A stretch of DNA of 64,000 bases from Nonomuraea sp. PA05. GTDB lineage: Bacteria > Actinomycetota > Actinomycetes > Streptosporangiales > Streptosporangiaceae. Both the position numbers and the translations under genes were made by a program. Positions 7,722-15,825 of this stretch are shown here, piece after piece. The stretch is from positions 1 to 64,000 of the forward strand of contig NZ_VSEY01000058.1 of assembly GCF_008086045.1 (NCBI RefSeq). Direction: 5' to 3'. The notes beneath the pieces are model-generated. The model had not been told where the DNA came from, searched no databases, and saw only the letters and a list, made by a program, of their open reading frames with translations. Positions within the stretch are counted from its first letter, which is position 1. Each line of letters starts with the position of its first letter.

Positions 7722-9023
7722 ATGCGCGAGCGGAGCGCATGGCCAGGCCCGGAGGGCTGGCACCGGCCGCTGCTGATGGTCGCGGCCGTCGCCGCGCCGT
7801 TCGTCGCGATCTCGCTCGCCGGTCTCGCGCTCGACGGCCGCGTGCTGGTCGGCGCGCCGATCTGGGGCAAGCCGTTCAAGTTCGCGGTGTCGATCGTGCT
7901 GTACGCGGTGACCTGGTCGTGGCTGGTGTCCTGCCTGCCGCGCCGACGGCTCGTCCGGTGGCCGGCCACCGTCATCGCGGCGGCCCTGGCGATCGAGTAC
8001 GCGATCATCGTCACCCAGGTGATCAGAGGCCGCCAGAGCCACTTCAACGTGGCCACCCCGCTGGACGGCGTCCTGTGGGGCGTCATGGGCACCTCCATCA
8101 CCGTGCTCTGGCTCGCCAACATCGCCGTCGCCCTCTTCCTGATCAGGCGGCGGGTCGGCGGCGGGCCGCTCACCTGGGCGGTGCGTACTGGCGCCGCCAT
8201 CTCGCTGTTCGGCATCGGGATGGCGTTCCTGATGACCAGGCCGACCGACGGGCAGCGGGCCGCGATGCGGGACGGCGGCTTCGGCGGGATCATCGGCAGG
8301 CACAGCGTCGGCGTGGCGGACGGGGGGCCGATCATGCCGGTCACCGGGTGGAGCACCACCGGGGGCGACCTGCGGATCGCGCACTTCGTCGGCATCCACG
8401 CGCTCCAGGCGCTGCCGCTGCTGGCGGTGCTGCTGGCGGCGCTGGCGGGGCGGGTGCGGCTGCTGAGCGGGGAGCGGGTCAGGACGCGGCTCGTCCTGGT
8501 GGCCGCCGCCGGGTACGCCGCCTTCACCGGGCTGACGCTCTGGCAGGCGCTGCGCGGCCAGCCACTGCTCCGCCCGGACGGGCTGACGCTGGCGGTCGCC
8601 GGGGTGCTGGCGGCGCTCGTCCTGGCGGGAACGGCAGCGGTGCTCGCCACAGCCCGCCCCGACGGCCCGGCCCGCCCCGACGGCCCGGCCCGCCCCGACG
8701 GCCCGGCCCGCCCCGACGGCCCGGCCCGCCCCGACGGCCCGGCCCGCCCAGACGATCCGGCCCGCCCTGACGGCGTCGCCCCTCCTGATGGCGCCGCTCG
8801 TCCTGATGGCGCCGCTGGTCCCGAGGGCGCCGCTGGTCCCGAGGGCGCCGCTGGTCCCGAGGGCGCCGCTGGTCCCGAGGGCGCCGCTCGTCCCGAGGGC
8901 GTGGCGCGTCCCGAGGGCGTGGCGCGTTCTGATGGCGCCGCCTGTCCTGACGGCCCGGCCCGTCCTGGCGGCGCGGCTCGCCCGGATGGCTCGGCTTGCC
9001 CGGGCGGGCCGGTGGCGCGGTGA
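7722..9023 (+). CDS. Multi-pass membrane protein with (A-R/G-P-D/E-G-X)20 C-terminal repeat tail
   Basis: 433 residues. Residues ~1-310 carry about seven hydrophobic segments, for example LLMVAAVAAPFVAISLAGLA and FAVSIVLYAVTWSWLVSCL, and resemble uncharacterised actinobacterial membrane proteins. From ~311 to 430 the sequence is 20 hexapeptides (ARPDGP, then AGPEGA, then mixed), encoded by an 18-bp minisatellite. The core function is unknown. Start: AGGAGG (7708-7713) is 8 nt before ATG 7722; GTG 7713 overlaps the ribosome site and is less likely. The stop overlaps the next gene's start (TGATG), so the SARP regulator is translationally coupled. It is divergent from the AraC-type gene, which may control it. 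Confidence 0.72.
   Translation: MRERSAWPGPEGWHRPLLMVAAVAAPFVAISLAGLALDGRVLVGAPIWGKPFKFAVSIVLYAVTWSWLVSCLPRRRLVRWPATVIAAALAIEYAIIVTQVIRGRQSHFNVATPLDGVLWGVMGTSITVLWLANIAVALFLIRRRVGGGPLTWAVRTGAAISLFGIGMAFLMTRPTDGQRAAMRDGGFGGIIGRHSVGVADGGPIMPVTGWSTTGGDLRIAHFVGIHALQALPLLAVLLAALAGRVRLLSGERVRTRLVLVAAAGYAAFTGLTLWQALRGQPLLRPDGLTLAVAGVLAALVLAGTAAVLATARPDGPARPDGPARPDGPARPDGPARPDGPARPDDPARPDGVAPPDGAARPDGAAGPEGAAGPEGAAGPEGAAGPEGAARPEGVARPEGVARSDGAACPDGPARPGGAARPDGSACPGGPVAR
8652..9011 (+). repeat. 18-bp coding minisatellite, 20 units
   Basis: Twenty contiguous 18-nt units fill 8652-9011 exactly, ending four codons before the stop. Units 1-5 are identical (GCCCGCCCCGACGGCCCG); a second family around GGCGCCGCTGGTCCCGAG makes units 10-13. 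Sharp blocks of identical units next to degenerate ones suggest recent expansion by slippage or unequal exchange, always in frame because the unit is six codons. Confidence 0.9.
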
Positions 9024-9880
9024 TGGGCCCGCGCGGGCGGTTCGCGCCGGGGCTGCAGGTCGGGGTGCTCGGCATGCTGGAGGTCGCCGTGGACGGGCGG
9101 CCGGTGCCGCTGACCACCGGCAGGCTCAGGACGCTGCTGGCCGTGCTCGCCATGTCGGCCTCGGAAAACGTGTCGATGGAGCGGCTGGCCGAAGCGGTGT
9201 GGTCGGACGAGCAGCCCCGCAACAGCCGCCGCAGCCTTCAGATCTACGCCGCCCGCCTGCGCGACGCGCTCGGCCGCGAGTGGATCGGTACCCGCCAGGA
9301 GGGCCTGACGCTCCGCGCCGACCCCGGCGACGTGGACGCGCTGCGCTTCGAGCGGATACTCGGCCGCGCGTCCGGCGAGCGCGGCTCGCCCGCCGAACGC
9401 CCGCTGCTCCAGGAGGCCATGGCGCTGTGGCGGGGCCGTCCGTTCGAGGCTGTGACGTCCCGCTGGCTGGCGGAGATCCAGGCGCCCCGCCTGACCGAGC
9501 GTTACCTCACGGCCCTGGAACGCCGGGCGGAGCTGGACATCCTGGCCGGCCACGCGGTCGACGCGGTGGCGGAGCTGGCCGAGCAGGTCACCCGCCACCC
9601 GCTGCGCGAGTCCCTGTGCCTGCGCCTGCTGGTCGCGCTCGACCGGTGCGGGCGTCAGGCGGAGGCGCTGCGCTGGTACGGGCGGATCCGCGCCGTCATC
9701 ACCCGCGAGCTGGGCGTGGAGCCGAACCGCGAGCTGCGGCAGGCGCACGCCGACCTGCTCGCCGCCCGCCCGCTCGGCCTTCCTGGCGCCGCCCCCGTCC
9801 CCGAGCGGGGGCGGTGGGGTCACCGGCCAGGCCAGTACGGGCTGAACACGTCGAACTTGTTCGGCAGGCCCAGCAGGTAG
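9023..9880 (+). CDS. SARP/AfsR-type transcriptional regulator (winged helix + BTAD)
   Basis: 285 residues. The N-terminal OmpR-like winged helix (~8-90: LGMLEVAVDGRPVPLTTGR through YAARLRDALG) is followed by a bacterial transcriptional activation domain (~100-250: DVDALRFERIL, LWRGRPFEAV, ELGVEPNRELRQAHADLL). There is no NB-ARC ATPase or TPR extension, so it is a small SARP. SARPs activate nearby biosynthetic or local genes. ATG 9023 overlaps the stop of the membrane protein gene (TGATG), so the two are one operon. The last ~60 bp overlap the convergent FAD oxidoreductase gene. Confidence 0.85.
   Translation: MGPRGRFAPGLQVGVLGMLEVAVDGRPVPLTTGRLRTLLAVLAMSASENVSMERLAEAVWSDEQPRNSRRSLQIYAARLRDALGREWIGTRQEGLTLRADPGDVDALRFERILGRASGERGSPAERPLLQEAMALWRGRPFEAVTSRWLAEIQAPRLTERYLTALERRAELDILAGHAVDAVAELAEQVTRHPLRESLCLRLLVALDRCGRQAEALRWYGRIRAVITRELGVEPNRELRQAHADLLAARPLGLPGAAPVPERGRWGHRPGQYGLNTSNLFGRPSR
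9789..9814. terminator. Hairpin at the convergent SARP/oxidoreductase junction
   Basis: Perfect 9-bp stem CCGCCCCCG (9789-9797) and CGGGGGCGG (9806-9814), 8-nt loop, within the SARP 3' end and just past the end of the oppositely oriented oxidoreductase gene (stop at 9820). It most likely ends the oxidoreductase transcript. Confidence 0.55.
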
Positions 9881-11631
9881 CGGGCGTCGTCGGTGTCGTG
9901 CAGCAGCCTGAACTCGTTCGGCACGTACAGCTCGAAGAGCCGGGCCTTGGCGGCGGACGAGCCTGAGGCGTCCAGGATGGCGTTGGCCGCCATGCGGCCG
10001 GCCTCGTTGCCACCCTCCATCGTGGCCAGGTTGATGCTGTTGCGGACGTAGTCGGCGGCGAGGAAGAGGTTGGGGATGCGGGTCGTCGCGGCGGGCCGGT
10101 CGGCCCACGACCCGGCCGTGTTGATGAGCAGCGGCTCCTCGTTCGCGACGGCCGGGGTGCCCTCGCCGGTGATCGCCGGGTCCACGAACCACGACGACAC
10201 GATCGAGTCGGGCAGCAGTGCGGCGCCGCCGGGCAGGGCCGAGCGGACCTGGGCCAGCACCTCCTGCACGATCTGCGGGCGGGTGCACTGCTTGGCGGTC
10301 TTGCCGAACAGGATGCCGGGGGTGTTCCAGTCGGACAGGTCGAGCGACAGGCAGTCGGTGACCGTGCCGTCGCCGTACTTGGCGGCGAAGTCGCCGCGCC
10401 AGAACTGCGCCTGGCTGATCGAGGTGAGCGCCCACGGCGTGGCCGCGTAGATGAGGTGGCCGTTGGCGATCGGGCGGGGCTCCTTGAGGTAGATCATCAC
10501 CCCGTTCATCCAGTCGGTCTCCAGCCGGTCGAGCCTGGCCAGGGCGGGGTCCGCCGCTTTCATGGCGGTCGTCAGCAGGGGCTGGAGCCGTTCGACGGGG
10601 AGGGCGGCCACGTAGTGGTCGGCGGTGACGGTGCCGGCGGCCCCGGTCGGGTCGGTCACCCGCACGCCGGTGATCCGGCCGCCCGAGTAGTCGAACCCGG
10701 TGGCGGTCCAGCCGACCTTGAACTGCACGCCCATGCCGGTGAGGTGGTTGATCCAGGGGGTGAGCCAGACGTCGCTGGAGGGGCCGTTGAGCACCTGGTC
10801 GGGAGGTCCGTACGGGCCGAGGCCGAGCCCGCTGTAGATCAGCGCCTCGAACATCAGCCCCATGGTGCGCGTGTTGGCCTTGTCGGGCTGGGCCGCGACC
10901 AGCGACGCCGTGAACATGTGCACCAGCAGCTCGCGGTACTCCGGCGACATGAGGCTCGCCTTGACGAAGTCGGCGAAGCCCATGTTCTCCCACTGGCCGA
11001 GCCGCCGGCGCGGGCCGCTGGTGATGAACGCGACGAGCTTGGAGACGAAGAACTGGATCTGCGACAGCGGCACCGTGGAGACCGCCACCAGGGCGGCGTT
11101 CAGGTAGTCCCTGATCGCGTCGGGGGTGAGGGCGCCGCCGATGTCGCCGGGGATGGGGATGCGTAACTCCTTGCCCTTGTACGCGATCACCTCCAGGCTC
11201 GCCGGGACGAGGTTGTCGCGCACGGTGCCGCTGCCGAACGGGATGCGGCTCATGGTGTGCGGCAGGTTCTGGTAGAAGCCGGGGAAGAACCGGAAGCCGT
11301 GCTCGCCGGGCAGGTCCTGCCTGCCTCCGGTGCCCGTCCCCGGCACGGGGATGCTGCGTGACTTGCCGCCCAGGGTCCTGCGTTCGTAGACGGTGACCTG
11401 GAACCCGCGTTCCGCCAGCTCGTGGGCGGCGCTCAGGCCGCCCATGCCGGCGCCGAAGACGGCCACGTTCCTGCCCGCCGCGCTCACCAGCGACGGCGCC
11501 GCGTGGGCGGGCCCGGTGCCCCACAGCGGGCCGCCCGCCGCGCCGGCGGCGGCGGTCGCCAGCGCGCCCGTGACAAAGCTCCGGCGTCCGATTCCGTTCC
11601 GATTCTCTGACGACTGCTCCGACTGGTCCAC
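9820..11631 (-). CDS. Tat-exported FAD-dependent amine oxidase/phytoene desaturase-like oxidoreductase
   Basis: 603 residues. A twin-arginine leader (GRRSFVTGALATAAAGAAGG) and AHA cleavage site mark export by Tat, expected for a protein folded with its cofactor. The dinucleotide motif GAGMGGLSAAHELAERG and the following YERR give an FAD-binding Rossmann fold; the C-terminal motif LFLAADYVRNSINLATMEGG closes the FAD site, as in phytoene desaturase and hydroxysqualene dehydroxylase relatives. Substrate unknown. GTG start at 11631 with GGGAGG about 7 nt upstream. Upstream are TTGACA (minus strand, 11708-11703) and a 20-bp operator at 11649-11668 that matches the one before the FAD monooxygenase gene, so both are probably controlled by the TetR gene between them. 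Confidence 0.85.
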   Translation of the reverse strand: MDQSEQSSENRNGIGRRSFVTGALATAAAGAAGGPLWGTGPAHAAPSLVSAAGRNVAVFGAGMGGLSAAHELAERGFQVTVYERRTLGGKSRSIPVPGTGTGGRQDLPGEHGFRFFPGFYQNLPHTMSRIPFGSGTVRDNLVPASLEVIAYKGKELRIPIPGDIGGALTPDAIRDYLNAALVAVSTVPLSQIQFFVSKLVAFITSGPRRRLGQWENMGFADFVKASLMSPEYRELLVHMFTASLVAAQPDKANTRTMGLMFEALIYSGLGLGPYGPPDQVLNGPSSDVWLTPWINHLTGMGVQFKVGWTATGFDYSGGRITGVRVTDPTGAAGTVTADHYVAALPVERLQPLLTTAMKAADPALARLDRLETDWMNGVMIYLKEPRPIANGHLIYAATPWALTSISQAQFWRGDFAAKYGDGTVTDCLSLDLSDWNTPGILFGKTAKQCTRPQIVQEVLAQVRSALPGGAALLPDSIVSSWFVDPAITGEGTPAVANEEPLLINTAGSWADRPAATTRIPNLFLAADYVRNSINLATMEGGNEAGRMAANAILDASGSSAAKARLFELYVPNEFRLLHDTDDARYLLGLPNKFDVFSPYWPGR

Positions 11632-11648
11632 GACGGAACCTCCCGCCT

Positions 11649-11668
11649 AACCGACACTGCTGTTGGTT
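11649..11668. promoter_or_regulatory. TetR operator copy 1 (oxidoreductase promoter)
   Basis: AACCGACACTGCTGTTGGTT: inverted arms AACCGAC and GTTGGTT, one mismatch, 6-nt centre. It lies just downstream of the expected start of a TTGACA/CATCGT minus-strand promoter (11708-11680). The copy at 12398-12417 has the same left arm, spacing and length. Confidence 0.7.
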
Positions 11669-11723
11669 CAGTTAGGCGAACGATGAACGCGTGGCTCACT
11701 TCTGTCAACAGTGAAGGTGAGGA

Positions 11724-12344
11724 TCACTCAGAGTCGGGGAGCCGGGACAGCCCGTTCCACAGCACCAGCATCGCGGAGTCGACCAGGTCGTCGCGCGACA
11801 CCGAAGGATGCCTGGCCCACCACTGCGCCAGGCCGTCGGTGCCCGAGATCAGCAGCTCGACCACCGCCTGGGCGGCCTCGCTCTCCGGGTCGAGGCCGAG
11901 CCGGCGCAGGTCGCGGCCGAGCATCACGGCCACCGAGCGCGTGCGGGTCTCCCTGATGCCCCAGCGCACGGCCTTGATCTCGGGGTCGTCCTCGTCGGTG
12001 TGGTCGAACAGCAGGCGGCGCGCGGCCGGGTTGCCCTCGGCGAAGCTGAAGTAGGCGTTCAGCGTGGCGCGCAGCCGCCTGCCGGGCGAGCCCGAGCCGG
12101 TGATCCTGGCGCCGACGTGCTCCACCAGCAGGGCGTTCTGCTCCTGAAGCACGGTGATCAGCAGCACCCGCTTGGAGCGGAAGTGGTCGTAGAGCACCGA
12201 CCGCGTCACCCCGGCGGCGGCCGCGATCTCCTCCATGGCCGTCGCGTGGTACCCCCGGGCGGCGAAGACCTCCAGAGCCGCCTCGACGATGCGGGCCCGG
12301 CGGGCCGAGCCCGGCATGCGCTTCTTCAGCTCCTTGCTGGCCAT
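11724..12344 (-). CDS. TetR-family repressor of the flanking FAD enzymes
   Basis: 206 residues. N-terminal helix-turn-helix ARIVEAALEVFAARGYHATAMEE then VTRSVLYDHFRSK, a textbook TetR DNA-binding domain; the C-terminal ligand domain (~80-206) is generic. It sits between the oxidoreductase gene (same strand, downstream) and the monooxygenase gene (divergent), and a near-identical 20-bp palindrome precedes each, so it probably represses both and releases on a substrate of one of them. ATG 12344 is chosen; GTG 12353 three codons upstream is possible. Confidence 0.88.
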   Translation of the reverse strand: MASKELKKRMPGSARRARIVEAALEVFAARGYHATAMEEIAAAAGVTRSVLYDHFRSKRVLLITVLQEQNALLVEHVGARITGSGSPGRRLRATLNAYFSFAEGNPAARRLLFDHTDEDDPEIKAVRWGIRETRTRSVAVMLGRDLRRLGLDPESEAAQAVVELLISGTDGLAQWWARHPSVSRDDLVDSAMLVLWNGLSRLPDSE

Positions 12345-12361
12345 GCCGTGCACCCTACCCG

Positions 12362-12417
12362 TTGACTCGGGACCGCCGGGCGCTTACCGTCCTGCTTAAC
12401 CGACACTCTCGTCGGTT
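12362..12417 (+). promoter_or_regulatory. Promoter and TetR operator copy 2 (monooxygenase)
   Basis: TTGACT (12362-12367), 17 nt, TACCGT (12385-12390), then the operator AACCGACACTCTCGTCGGTT (12398-12417): perfect 7-bp arms AACCGAC and GTCGGTT with a 6-nt centre. The operator would sit at about +1 to +20, the same placement as copy 1, so bound repressor would block initiation or early elongation. Confidence 0.7.
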
Positions 12418-12437
12418 GATGCGGGCGAGGAGGTCCG

Positions 12438-13781
12438 ATGGCGGAGCAGGCCGACGTCGTCATCGCCGGAGCACGGTGCGCGGGCGCGGCCACGGCCGCC
12501 ACCCTCGCCAGGGCGGGACGCCGGGTGATCGCGGTGGACCCGGTGCGCTTCCCCGCCACCACCGTCTCCACCCACCTGCTGTTCGCCGGCGGCGTCGCCG
12601 AGCTGGCCCGCGTCGGCGCGCTCGAACGCGTCGCCAAGATCGGCGCCCCGCGCCTGTCCCGCGCCTTCATCGGCGGCCCGGGACACGCGGCCGACGGCGC
12701 CTACAACCCCGTGGACGGCATCGACTACGGCCTCTGCGTCCGGCGCGCGCCCCTCGACCAGGCACTCGTCGAAACCGCCTGCGAAGCCGGCGCCGAGATC
12801 AGGCAGGGACACCGCGTCACCGCGCTCATCTGGGAGAACGGCCGCGCCGCCGGCGTGCGCGTCCGCGACCAGAGCGCGCCGGGACACGACGGCCGCGAGT
12901 ACGAGATCCGCGCCTCGCTCGTCGTCGGCGCCGACGGCCGCCGCTCCACCGTCGCCCGCCTCGCCGGCGCCGAACACCCGCGCATCGCCCACGCCAACGG
13001 GCGGGCCTGCTACTACGCCTACTACGACGACCCGCACCCCGAATGGCGCTCCACCGCCGCGATGTGGCTGACCGGCCGCGAACTCGGCAACGCCTTCCCC
13101 TGCGACGACGGGCTGACGCTGGTGCTGCTGATGCCGCCGGTCGAACGGGCCGCCGACTTCCGCGGCAACCTGGAACCCGAGTTCGACCGGACCGTCGGCC
13201 TCGTCCCCGGCCTGGCGGAGCGGCTCGGCGGCTGCGCCCGGCAGACCCGCATCGTCAGCTCCGCCGAGCACCCGTCGTACTTCCGCCGCTCCGCCGGGCC
13301 CGGCTGGGCGCTGGCCGGCGACGCGGGGCACTTCAAGGACCCCGTCACGGCGCAGGGCATCCGCGACGCCGTCCGGTTCGGGCGGCTGCTGGGGGAGAGC
13401 GTCGCCGGCGTCCTGGACGACCCCGTCGCGCTCGACCGCGCCACCCTGGCGTGGGAGCGCACGCGCGACGCGCAGTGCGTGCACACCTACCACTGGACGA
13501 ACCTGCTCGGGCGGGGGGACGGGCTGGCGCACGTGCAGTTCGAGCTGCTGCGCGCGCTCACCGAGGGGCCGGACGGGGTGCGGCGGGTGCTCGACGTGTA
13601 CTCCCGTATCCGCGACCCGCGCGAGACCCTCGCCCTGCCGGGGCTGCTCAAGGCGACCGCCCGGGCGTTGCGCGGTGGCAGCGGCAGGCGGGCGGCCATC
13701 GCGCGGGCCTCGGGCGAGGCGCTCGCCGAGCTCGCCGGGCACCGGGCGGAGGCCCGGCGGCTGCTCACCGGCCGCCCGTGA
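12438..13781 (+). CDS. FAD-dependent monooxygenase / geranylgeranyl-reductase-like flavoprotein
   Basis: 447 residues with the p-hydroxybenzoate hydroxylase (PHBH) fold. FAD motif 1 is VVIAGARCAGAATAATLARAG (GxGxxG relaxed to GARCAG), motif 2 the DG box VVGADGRRSTVA, motif 3 the GD box WALAGDAGHFKDPVTAQGI. The intact motifs suggest a working flavoenzyme that hydroxylates or reduces a small hydrophobic substrate. GAGGAGG is 4 nt before ATG. Its stop overlaps the GTG of a short ADP-ribosyltransferase-like frame. It is controlled with the Tat oxidoreductase by the shared TetR operator, so the two probably act on the same compound on opposite sides of the membrane, which is an inference. Confidence 0.87.
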   Translation: MAEQADVVIAGARCAGAATAATLARAGRRVIAVDPVRFPATTVSTHLLFAGGVAELARVGALERVAKIGAPRLSRAFIGGPGHAADGAYNPVDGIDYGLCVRRAPLDQALVETACEAGAEIRQGHRVTALIWENGRAAGVRVRDQSAPGHDGREYEIRASLVVGADGRRSTVARLAGAEHPRIAHANGRACYYAYYDDPHPEWRSTAAMWLTGRELGNAFPCDDGLTLVLLMPPVERAADFRGNLEPEFDRTVGLVPGLAERLGGCARQTRIVSSAEHPSYFRRSAGPGWALAGDAGHFKDPVTAQGIRDAVRFGRLLGESVAGVLDDPVALDRATLAWERTRDAQCVHTYHWTNLLGRGDGLAHVQFELLRALTEGPDGVRRVLDVYSRIRDPRETLALPGLLKATARALRGGSGRRAAIARASGEALAELAGHRAEARRLLTGRP

Positions 13782-13981
13782 CCGGCGGCTTGATGCGGAC
13801 GCTGTTCGAGGTGCGGCCCAGGCGGGCCGTGGGGATCCGCCGGTTCTCCGCGTTCACCGGCGAGGAGGAGTTCATCCTCGCGCCCGGCACGCAGCTCCAG
13901 GTGACGGACGTCAAGGCCGAGCGGGGAGGGCTGTGCACCGTGACGCTGACGGAGCTGGACGAGCAGCACCTGGTGGCCTGA
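13778..13981 (+). CDS. 67-residue protein resembling the C-terminal end of an ADP-ribosyltransferase
   Basis: GTG 13778 overlaps the monooxygenase stop (GTGA); an ATG at 13793 is the alternative start. The product has the pattern of the last strands of arginine-type mono-ADP-ribosyltransferases: RRFSAFTGEEEFILAPGTQL, where the (S/T)xF...ExE stretch would hold the catalytic glutamates and PGT the following turn. The NAD-binding R-S-T parts that should precede it are missing, and the 5' side is occupied by the monooxygenase. It is either a remnant left after a deletion or a small protein reusing this fold; coupling suggests it is still translated. Enzymatic activity alone is unlikely. Confidence 0.5.
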   Translation: MTGGLMRTLFEVRPRRAVGIRRFSAFTGEEEFILAPGTQLQVTDVKAERGGLCTVTLTELDEQHLVA

Positions 13982-14070
13982 GCGGACCCGCCCGCCGCAC
14001 CTGCCCGCCGCACCTGCCCGCCGCACCCGCGCGCATGGACCGCGCGGGCGCGGCGATCTAAGGTGCGGTC

Positions 14071-14760
14071 ATGAAGGGCCGGTATCAGGTGTACTTCGAA
14101 CGTGCCCGCATCCCCATCGCGGCCGTGGACGGGCTCGGCCGGATCAGGGAGAGCAACCCGGCGTTCTGCTCGGTGGTGGCCCGCACGGCCGAGGAACTGG
14201 ACCACGTCCTGGCGGAGGAGCTGCTCGCGCCCGGCGAGATCGAGGCGCAGCGGCCCTACTGGCGGATGCTCGCCCTCGGACGGCTGGACACCTACCAGAC
14301 GCGGTTGCGGCTGGTCCGCCGGAACGGCACCGTGATCCGCGCCCGCGTCAGCGCCTCCGTGGAGCATCGCGCGGACGGCCTGCCGTGGCGGGCGGTGGCC
14401 GTCCTGGACGAGATCTCCTGCCCCACGCCCCTGTACGGACCGGAGCCGGGGCAGGTGCAGGGACAGGTGCGGGCGCCGGTGCTGGGGCAGGTGCAGGGGG
14501 AGGTGTTGCGGCTGGTCGCGGTCGGGGCCTCGAACGCGCAGATCGCGCGGCGGCTGTATCTGACGCGCCAGGCGGTGGACTACCACCTGGCGCGGTTGCG
14601 GGCGAAGCTGGGGGCCGACAGCCGGTCGGCGCTCGCGGGGCGCGCGTTCGTCCTGGGGCTGTTCGTGCCAGGCGTGTGGCCACCGGTCCTGCACGCGCCG
14701 GCCGCGCACCCGCCCGCCCTGCACCCGCCCGCCCCGCGCCGGCCTGGGGATCCGGGCTGA
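14071..14760 (+). CDS. PAS-domain LuxR-type regulator
   Basis: 229 residues. Residues ~1-115 form a PAS sensor (FERARIPIAAVDGLGRIRESN, LRLVRRNGTVIRARV), ~140-195 a LuxR/GerE helix-turn-helix (EVLRLVAVGASNAQIARRL then QAVDYHLARLRAKLG), and the tail is Pro/Ala/His-rich. No receiver domain, so it is probably a one-component sensor. Start: AAGGTG 5 nt before ATG. It stands alone and converges on the alpha/beta hydrolase gene with a 16-bp gap. Confidence 0.82.
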   Translation: MKGRYQVYFERARIPIAAVDGLGRIRESNPAFCSVVARTAEELDHVLAEELLAPGEIEAQRPYWRMLALGRLDTYQTRLRLVRRNGTVIRARVSASVEHRADGLPWRAVAVLDEISCPTPLYGPEPGQVQGQVRAPVLGQVQGEVLRLVAVGASNAQIARRLYLTRQAVDYHLARLRAKLGADSRSALAGRAFVLGLFVPGVWPPVLHAPAAHPPALHPPAPRRPGDPG

Positions 14761-14776
14761 ACGGGCGGGCGTGCGG

Positions 14777-15694
14777 TCACTGCACGCCGAGGAACCGCAC
14801 GGCGGGGTCGTTGCGGGCGGACGTGCCCCAGACCGCGTCGTAGTGGGTGGCGTCGTCGTGCAGGTAGTACAGCAGCCAGGCGGTGGTCACGCGGCGGGTG
14901 ATCGCCTGCTGGGTGGCCCGGCTGATCGAGCCGCTGTCGCAGCCGAGCCCGCCGGAGTCGGTGAACCCGCAGTGGAAGCCGCCGACGATCGTGCGGAGCT
15001 GCTTGGGCGCGAGCTTGGCGTTGTAGATGGGGATCTGGTGCCCGGACGGCCCCGCCACGCTGTCGTTCGTCCCGGCGACGAGCTGCATCGGGACGGTCGT
15101 GGTCGCGGCGGCGGCGACGGCCGACGGGTTGGTCTCGGCGGCGGCGAGGTTCGTCACCGTCCGCGCCGAGGCGTTGCGCGCGGCGGCCAGCACGGAGGCG
15201 CCGCCGCCCATGGAGTGGCCTGACAGGCCCAGCCGGTCGGCGCGGACGTGGGCGTGGAACCGCGAGCCGGTCGTGGTGTCCTGCGCGACGATCCAGGTGA
15301 GTGCGGCGTTCAGGTCGTCGGCGAAGGCGCTGTGGCTGGGGAACAGGCCGCCCTGCGAGGTGGGCATGATCGTGATGCTGCCCCACGAGGCCCAGTGGCG
15401 GCCGAGCGAGGCGTACTTGCTGATGCTCTGGAAGAACCCGTGGCCGAAGGACACGGCGGGGAACCGTCCGGCGGCGACGGCCGTGCCGCTGCCCGCCGAG
15501 GTGGCCGGGTAGTAGACCCGCGCGCCGAACGAGCGGCCCGAGGCGGAGACGCTGACGTCGGCGTAGCCGACGGCGTACGAGCCGGGCACGGACAGATCGA
15601 CGGCGGCCCCGGCGGGGGCGGAGGTGAGGAACAGCAGGGAGGCCAGCAGGGAGGTCAGGAGGGTCGCGCAGATCCTGATCGGCCAGGAGCGCAT
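14777..15694 (-). CDS. Secreted alpha/beta hydrolase (dienelactone hydrolase/chlorophyllase-like)
   Basis: 305 residues with a Sec signal peptide (hydrophobic ~8-28, cut near AGA-AV). The nucleophile elbow is GLSGHSMGGGAS; the oxyanion strand is FPAVSFGHGF; a His near VGGFHCGF and Asp in AGTNDS are candidate triad members. Length and layout fit secreted actinobacterial lipase/polyesterase relatives (cutinase-like PET hydrolase fold), but I cannot place it more precisely. It would hydrolyse an ester outside the cell. Divergent from the next membrane protein with a 131-bp shared promoter region. Confidence 0.8.
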   Translation of the reverse strand: MRSWPIRICATLLTSLLASLLFLTSAPAGAAVDLSVPGSYAVGYADVSVSASGRSFGARVYYPATSAGSGTAVAAGRFPAVSFGHGFFQSISKYASLGRHWASWGSITIMPTSQGGLFPSHSAFADDLNAALTWIVAQDTTTGSRFHAHVRADRLGLSGHSMGGGASVLAAARNASARTVTNLAAAETNPSAVAAAATTTVPMQLVAGTNDSVAGPSGHQIPIYNAKLAPKQLRTIVGGFHCGFTDSGGLGCDSGSISRATQQAITRRVTTAWLLYYLHDDATHYDAVWGTSARNDPAVRFLGVQ

Positions 15695-15825
15695 GACGCT
15701 TCACCAGCTTTCACGCGGGGAGTCTGTCATCCGCATATTGGAAACGCCGGTTCCCCTATGGCAACATCGGGCGGCAGGATTCAGGCAAATGCCAAAGACC
15801 CCGGCCTGCCGAGGAGGACGCCGTG

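Noticed and set aside
8652..9011. Tandem repeats considered as a CRISPR array
   Set aside because: Units are contiguous 18-bp copies without unique spacers, in frame with coding sequence; it is a minisatellite.
7031..11524. ~1500-codon open frame antisense through several genes
   Set aside because: Spans the minisatellite and reads out of phase with all recognised domains; GC artefact.
12362..13777. Open frame overlapping the FAD monooxygenase gene in another phase
   Set aside because: Arg-rich shadow translation; only its last 67 codons look like protein and are reported separately.
13982..14040. Three near-copies of CACCTGCCCGCCG
   Set aside because: Too short and degenerate to call more than local slippage.
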